A model generated the notes under the pieces. That model made no database searches and had not been told where the DNA came from. It worked only from the letters and a program-made list of their open reading frames with translations. From contig JBKECP010000027.1 of the NCBI GenBank assembly GCA_047974765.1, forward strand, positions 62,001 through 126,000: 64,000 nucleotides of DNA, read 5' to 3'. The stretch is from JBKECP01 sp047974765. Lineage in GTDB: Bacteria > Pseudomonadota > Gammaproteobacteria > Pseudomonadales > Halieaceae. The translations under genes were made by a program, and so were the position numbers. Below are positions 61,859 to 64,000 of the stretch, piece by piece. Each line of letters opens with the position of its first letter. Within the stretch, counting starts at the first letter, position 1.

Positions 61859-62912
61859 AGCATTTCTGAGCACCCTTCTTGCCTCCAACCTGTTGCTGGC
61901 CGCTGGCATATTGCCACTGGCCGCACCATCACTGGCATTGCAGGACGATGAGCCTACCCATGAAGATACCCATGAGCACAATGAACATGAGACAGAGGAA
62001 CATGAGGATGATAAAGACCATCACAGTGATGAAAGTGACGAGCAGAACAGTAAGGACAGGCAAAAGCACCATCAGGATGAAAACAGCCACGATGAAAACA
62101 GTGATAACACAACGATTACACAAGCCATGGCTACGGCTTCAGGTATTCGCACACAAACAGCCGGTGCCGAAACCATTCAGCACACCCTGAGCGTCTATGG
62201 TCGCCTGATACCTCACCCGGATCGTCTGGCCCGGGTCAGTGCCCGTTTTCCGGGGCTGGTTACATCAGTTGATGCCAGCCCGGGTGATCAGGTTAAAGCC
62301 GGTATGCGTCTGGCCCGTATCGAGGCCGACCAAAGCCTGAACACCTATGCTCTGACATCACCGATTGCAGGCACTGTGATCGACCGCAATATCAGTCTCG
62401 GCGAATATGCTCGCACCGAGCCGCTGTTTTCCGTCGCTGACCTGAGCGTATTACAGGCCGAACTGAAATTATTCCCACGACAAATGGCGAATGTGCAGCA
62501 GGGTCAAAGGGTCAACATTGTCAGTGGTGATAATGACCAGCTGATTCTGAGTCAGGTTGACTATCTGCTGCCAGCACAGGACAAGGCTCCCTTTATCCAC
62601 GCTTTTGCCAGTATCGATAACCGTACCGGCAAACTGGGCCTGGGCCAACTGGTACAGGCTCGTATTGTGATTGAACAAGTGGAGGTATCGGTTGCCGTTG
62701 AAAATGATGCTTTGCAAAGCATGGAAGGCACTACGGTTATCTTTATCCGTCAGGGTGACAACTACAAAGTGCGGCAGGTAAGTCTGGGCAGACGCGATGA
62801 GCGACACACTGAAATCACCAACGGCCTGGCCGCCGGTGAAGAATATGTCAGTGATAACAGCTATCTGATCAAGGCCGATCTGGAGAAATCCGGTGCCGGC
62901 CACAGTCACTGA
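61845..62912 (+). CDS. RND periplasmic adaptor (CzcB-like) with His/acid-rich N-terminus
   Basis: 355 residues. After a signal sequence, residues about 30-88 are extremely rich in His, Asp and Glu (HEDTHEHNEHETEEHEDD and more), a metal-collecting arm known from CzcB-type adaptors. Then come the barrel-sandwich halves (GRLIPHPDRLARVSARFPG; LTSPIAGTVIDRNISLGEY) and a beta-barrel. There is little coiled-coil, as in CzcB. The arm may hand zinc, cobalt or cadmium to the pump. Confidence 0.92.
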   Translation: MKTTKAFLSTLLASNLLLAAGILPLAAPSLALQDDEPTHEDTHEHNEHETEEHEDDKDHHSDESDEQNSKDRQKHHQDENSHDENSDNTTITQAMATASGIRTQTAGAETIQHTLSVYGRLIPHPDRLARVSARFPGLVTSVDASPGDQVKAGMRLARIEADQSLNTYALTSPIAGTVIDRNISLGEYARTEPLFSVADLSVLQAELKLFPRQMANVQQGQRVNIVSGDNDQLILSQVDYLLPAQDKAPFIHAFASIDNRTGKLGLGQLVQARIVIEQVEVSVAVENDALQSMEGTTVIFIRQGDNYKVRQVSLGRRDERHTEITNGLAAGEEYVSDNSYLIKADLEKSGAGHSH

Positions 62913-62926
62913 CAGGAGGCACAGCC

Positions 62927-64000
62927 ATGATTGATTATATTGTGCACCTCGCAGTGAGGCGTCGCTTCCTCATGCTCAGCCTGATTGTGTTGATTATAGG
63001 TGCTGGCATATGGAGCTATCGTCACTTATCTATCGACGCCGTGCCCGACATTACCAATGTGCAGGTACAGATCAACACTGAAGCACCGGGATTTTCACCA
63101 CTGGAGGTCGAACAACGTATTACCTTCTCCGTTGAAACCGCTCTTTACGGCCTGCCAGAGCTGGCCTATACCCGCTCTCTGTCACGCTATGGTTTGTCAC
63201 AGGTAACCGTAGTATTTAAAGAAGGTACTGATCTCTATTTCGCCCGCGATCGGGTCAATGAGCGTCTCGGAGCCATCCGCAATGCTCTTCCACCTGGCCT
63301 GGAACCAGCTATGGGACCTGTAGCGACAGGCCTTGGCGAAATCTACACCTACACCCTTATCGGTGATCCTGATACACCTCAGCAAAATGGCCAGCCCTGG
63401 GATACCACTGCTTTGCGAGAGGTACAGGATTGGATCATCCGGCCACAGCTGGCACAGGTGCCGGGAGTGGTTGAAATCAATACTATGGGAGGCTACCAGA
63501 AACAGTACCATGTCACTCCCTACCCCGAGCGCATGCTGGCTTTTGACATCACCTTGCAACAACTCAGTGATGCACTGGCAGCCAACAACGTCAACCGCGG
63601 CGCCGGTTTTGTTGATCGCAATGGCTACCAGTTGCTGGTACGTTCACCAGGCCAGCTACAGACCATCGAGGATATTGCGCGGGTGGTAATTGCCAACCGT
63701 GACGGTACACCTGTCAAGGTGGCTGATGTGGCTGATATTGCCATTGGTCAGGAGCTGCGCACTGGTGCAGCCACCCGCGATGGCCAGGAAACTGTACTTG
63801 GCACAGTGATGATGCTGGCTGGCGAAAATTCACGGCAAGTGGCTTTGACTGTCGACAAACAGTTATCGCTAATCGCGCCCAGCCTGCCAGCAGGCGTACA
63901 AGTAGAAACGGTCTACGACCGCACCACCCTGGTTGACAAGGCAATGACCACCGTCAGGAAAAATCTGCTGGAAGGGGCTCTGTTGGTCATCGTTATTCTG
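62927..64000 (+). CDS. heavy-metal RND efflux pump, CzcA-like (partial, 3' end outside window)
   Basis: First 358 residues; the frame is open at the right edge. AGGAGG stands before the ATG. N-terminal membrane helix (LMLSLIVLIIGAGIWSY), then DAVPDITNVQVQINTEAPGFSPLEVEQRITFSVE, and GLGEIYTYTL, all typical of heavy-metal RND pumps (HME). The pump exports divalent cations with CzcB and CzcC. Metal specificity (Zn/Co/Cd or Cu/Ag) is set by residues in the missing helix 4. Confidence 0.94.
   Translation, partial: MIDYIVHLAVRRRFLMLSLIVLIIGAGIWSYRHLSIDAVPDITNVQVQINTEAPGFSPLEVEQRITFSVETALYGLPELAYTRSLSRYGLSQVTVVFKEGTDLYFARDRVNERLGAIRNALPPGLEPAMGPVATGLGEIYTYTLIGDPDTPQQNGQPWDTTALREVQDWIIRPQLAQVPGVVEINTMGGYQKQYHVTPYPERMLAFDITLQQLSDALAANNVNRGAGFVDRNGYQLLVRSPGQLQTIEDIARVVIANRDGTPVKVADVADIAIGQELRTGAATRDGQETVLGTVMMLAGENSRQVALTVDKQLSLIAPSLPAGVQVETVYDRTTLVDKAMTTVRKNLLEGALLVIVIL

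Noticed and set aside
1..64000. CRISPR arrays, prophage, complete IS elements, rRNA or tRNA genes
   Set aside because: No regularly spaced repeats, transposase or integrase, phage structural genes or RNA-gene signatures were found by reading; a covariance-model scan would be needed for small RNAs.

Overview
The window looks like chromosomal DNA of a free-living, probably marine, gammaproteobacterium. The long housekeeping blocks (ftsK-lolA-rarA-crcB-serS-cysG, trxB-aat-bpt-infA facing clpS-clpA, icd, rluE-nudJ-mnmA-hflD-purB, pabB/thrH/cysB) follow an order I recall from Pseudomonas and its relatives. Paired wax-ester synthase/DGAT genes, a lipoprotein-type PQQ dehydrogenase and RND metal efflux suggest an oil- or lipid-associated group such as the Cellvibrionales/Spongiibacteraceae. 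That placement is inference. Coding GC is moderate, except for an AT-rich patch at about 13.6-15.2 kb. I found no rRNA, tRNA, CRISPR array, prophage or complete insertion sequence.

Layout. 1-3 kb: E1 beta (partial) and alpha subunits of a thiamine-diphosphate 2-oxo-acid/acetoin dehydrogenase, divergent from an AraC-type regulator. 3-6.3 kb: a class III sirtuin, a VanZ-like membrane protein and an autotransporter-passenger-like surface protein without a barrel. 6.5-13.6 kb: PQQ quinohemoprotein dehydrogenase, FAD-linked 2-hydroxyacid dehydrogenase and two overlapping WS/DGAT genes, the first with a histone-H1-like tail. 13.6-18 kb: a palindrome-rich, AT-rich stretch with a GT2 glycosyltransferase, a DUF3592 protein and an M28 peptidase. 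18-23.6 kb: M1 peptidase, a DUF6702 protein and Prc protease. 23.6-31.1 kb (minus strand): ftsK to cysG. 31.3-36.8 kb: thioredoxin reductase and all the core parts of the bacterial N-degron pathway (Aat, Bpt, ClpS, ClpA) with IF-1. 36.9-44.1 kb: isocitrate dehydrogenase, then the tightly packed rluE-nudJ-mnmA-hflD-purB-roxA-GNAT series. 44.2-52.3 kb (minus strand): a complete propionyl-CoA to succinyl-CoA operon (pccB, pccA, mce, mcm, meaB). 52.6-59.8 kb: pabB, thrH, cysB, a 5'-nucleotidase, an AGCS symporter, D-cysteine desulfhydrase and yajC. 60-64 kb: a His/Cys-rich exported protein leading a czcCBA-type efflux operon that runs off the end.

Genes working together. Propionyl-CoA from odd-chain fatty acids or branched amino acids is carboxylated, epimerised and rearranged to succinyl-CoA, with MeaB as the mutase chaperone. 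PQQ and FAD dehydrogenases oxidise alcohols and hydroxyacids, and the WS/DGAT pair can store acyl chains and alcohols as wax esters or triacylglycerol. Aat and Bpt add Leu to N-termini, and ClpS delivers these substrates to ClpA(P). The czc operon exports divalent metals.

Most unusual points: the lysine/alanine tail on a lipid-storage acyltransferase; an autotransporter passenger that ends in a short membrane anchor; a CTG start for meaB in a 4-base overlap; a 937-residue biotin carboxylase with an unassigned middle region; and a MITE-like repeat present twice. I did not find a clearly new multi-gene system.
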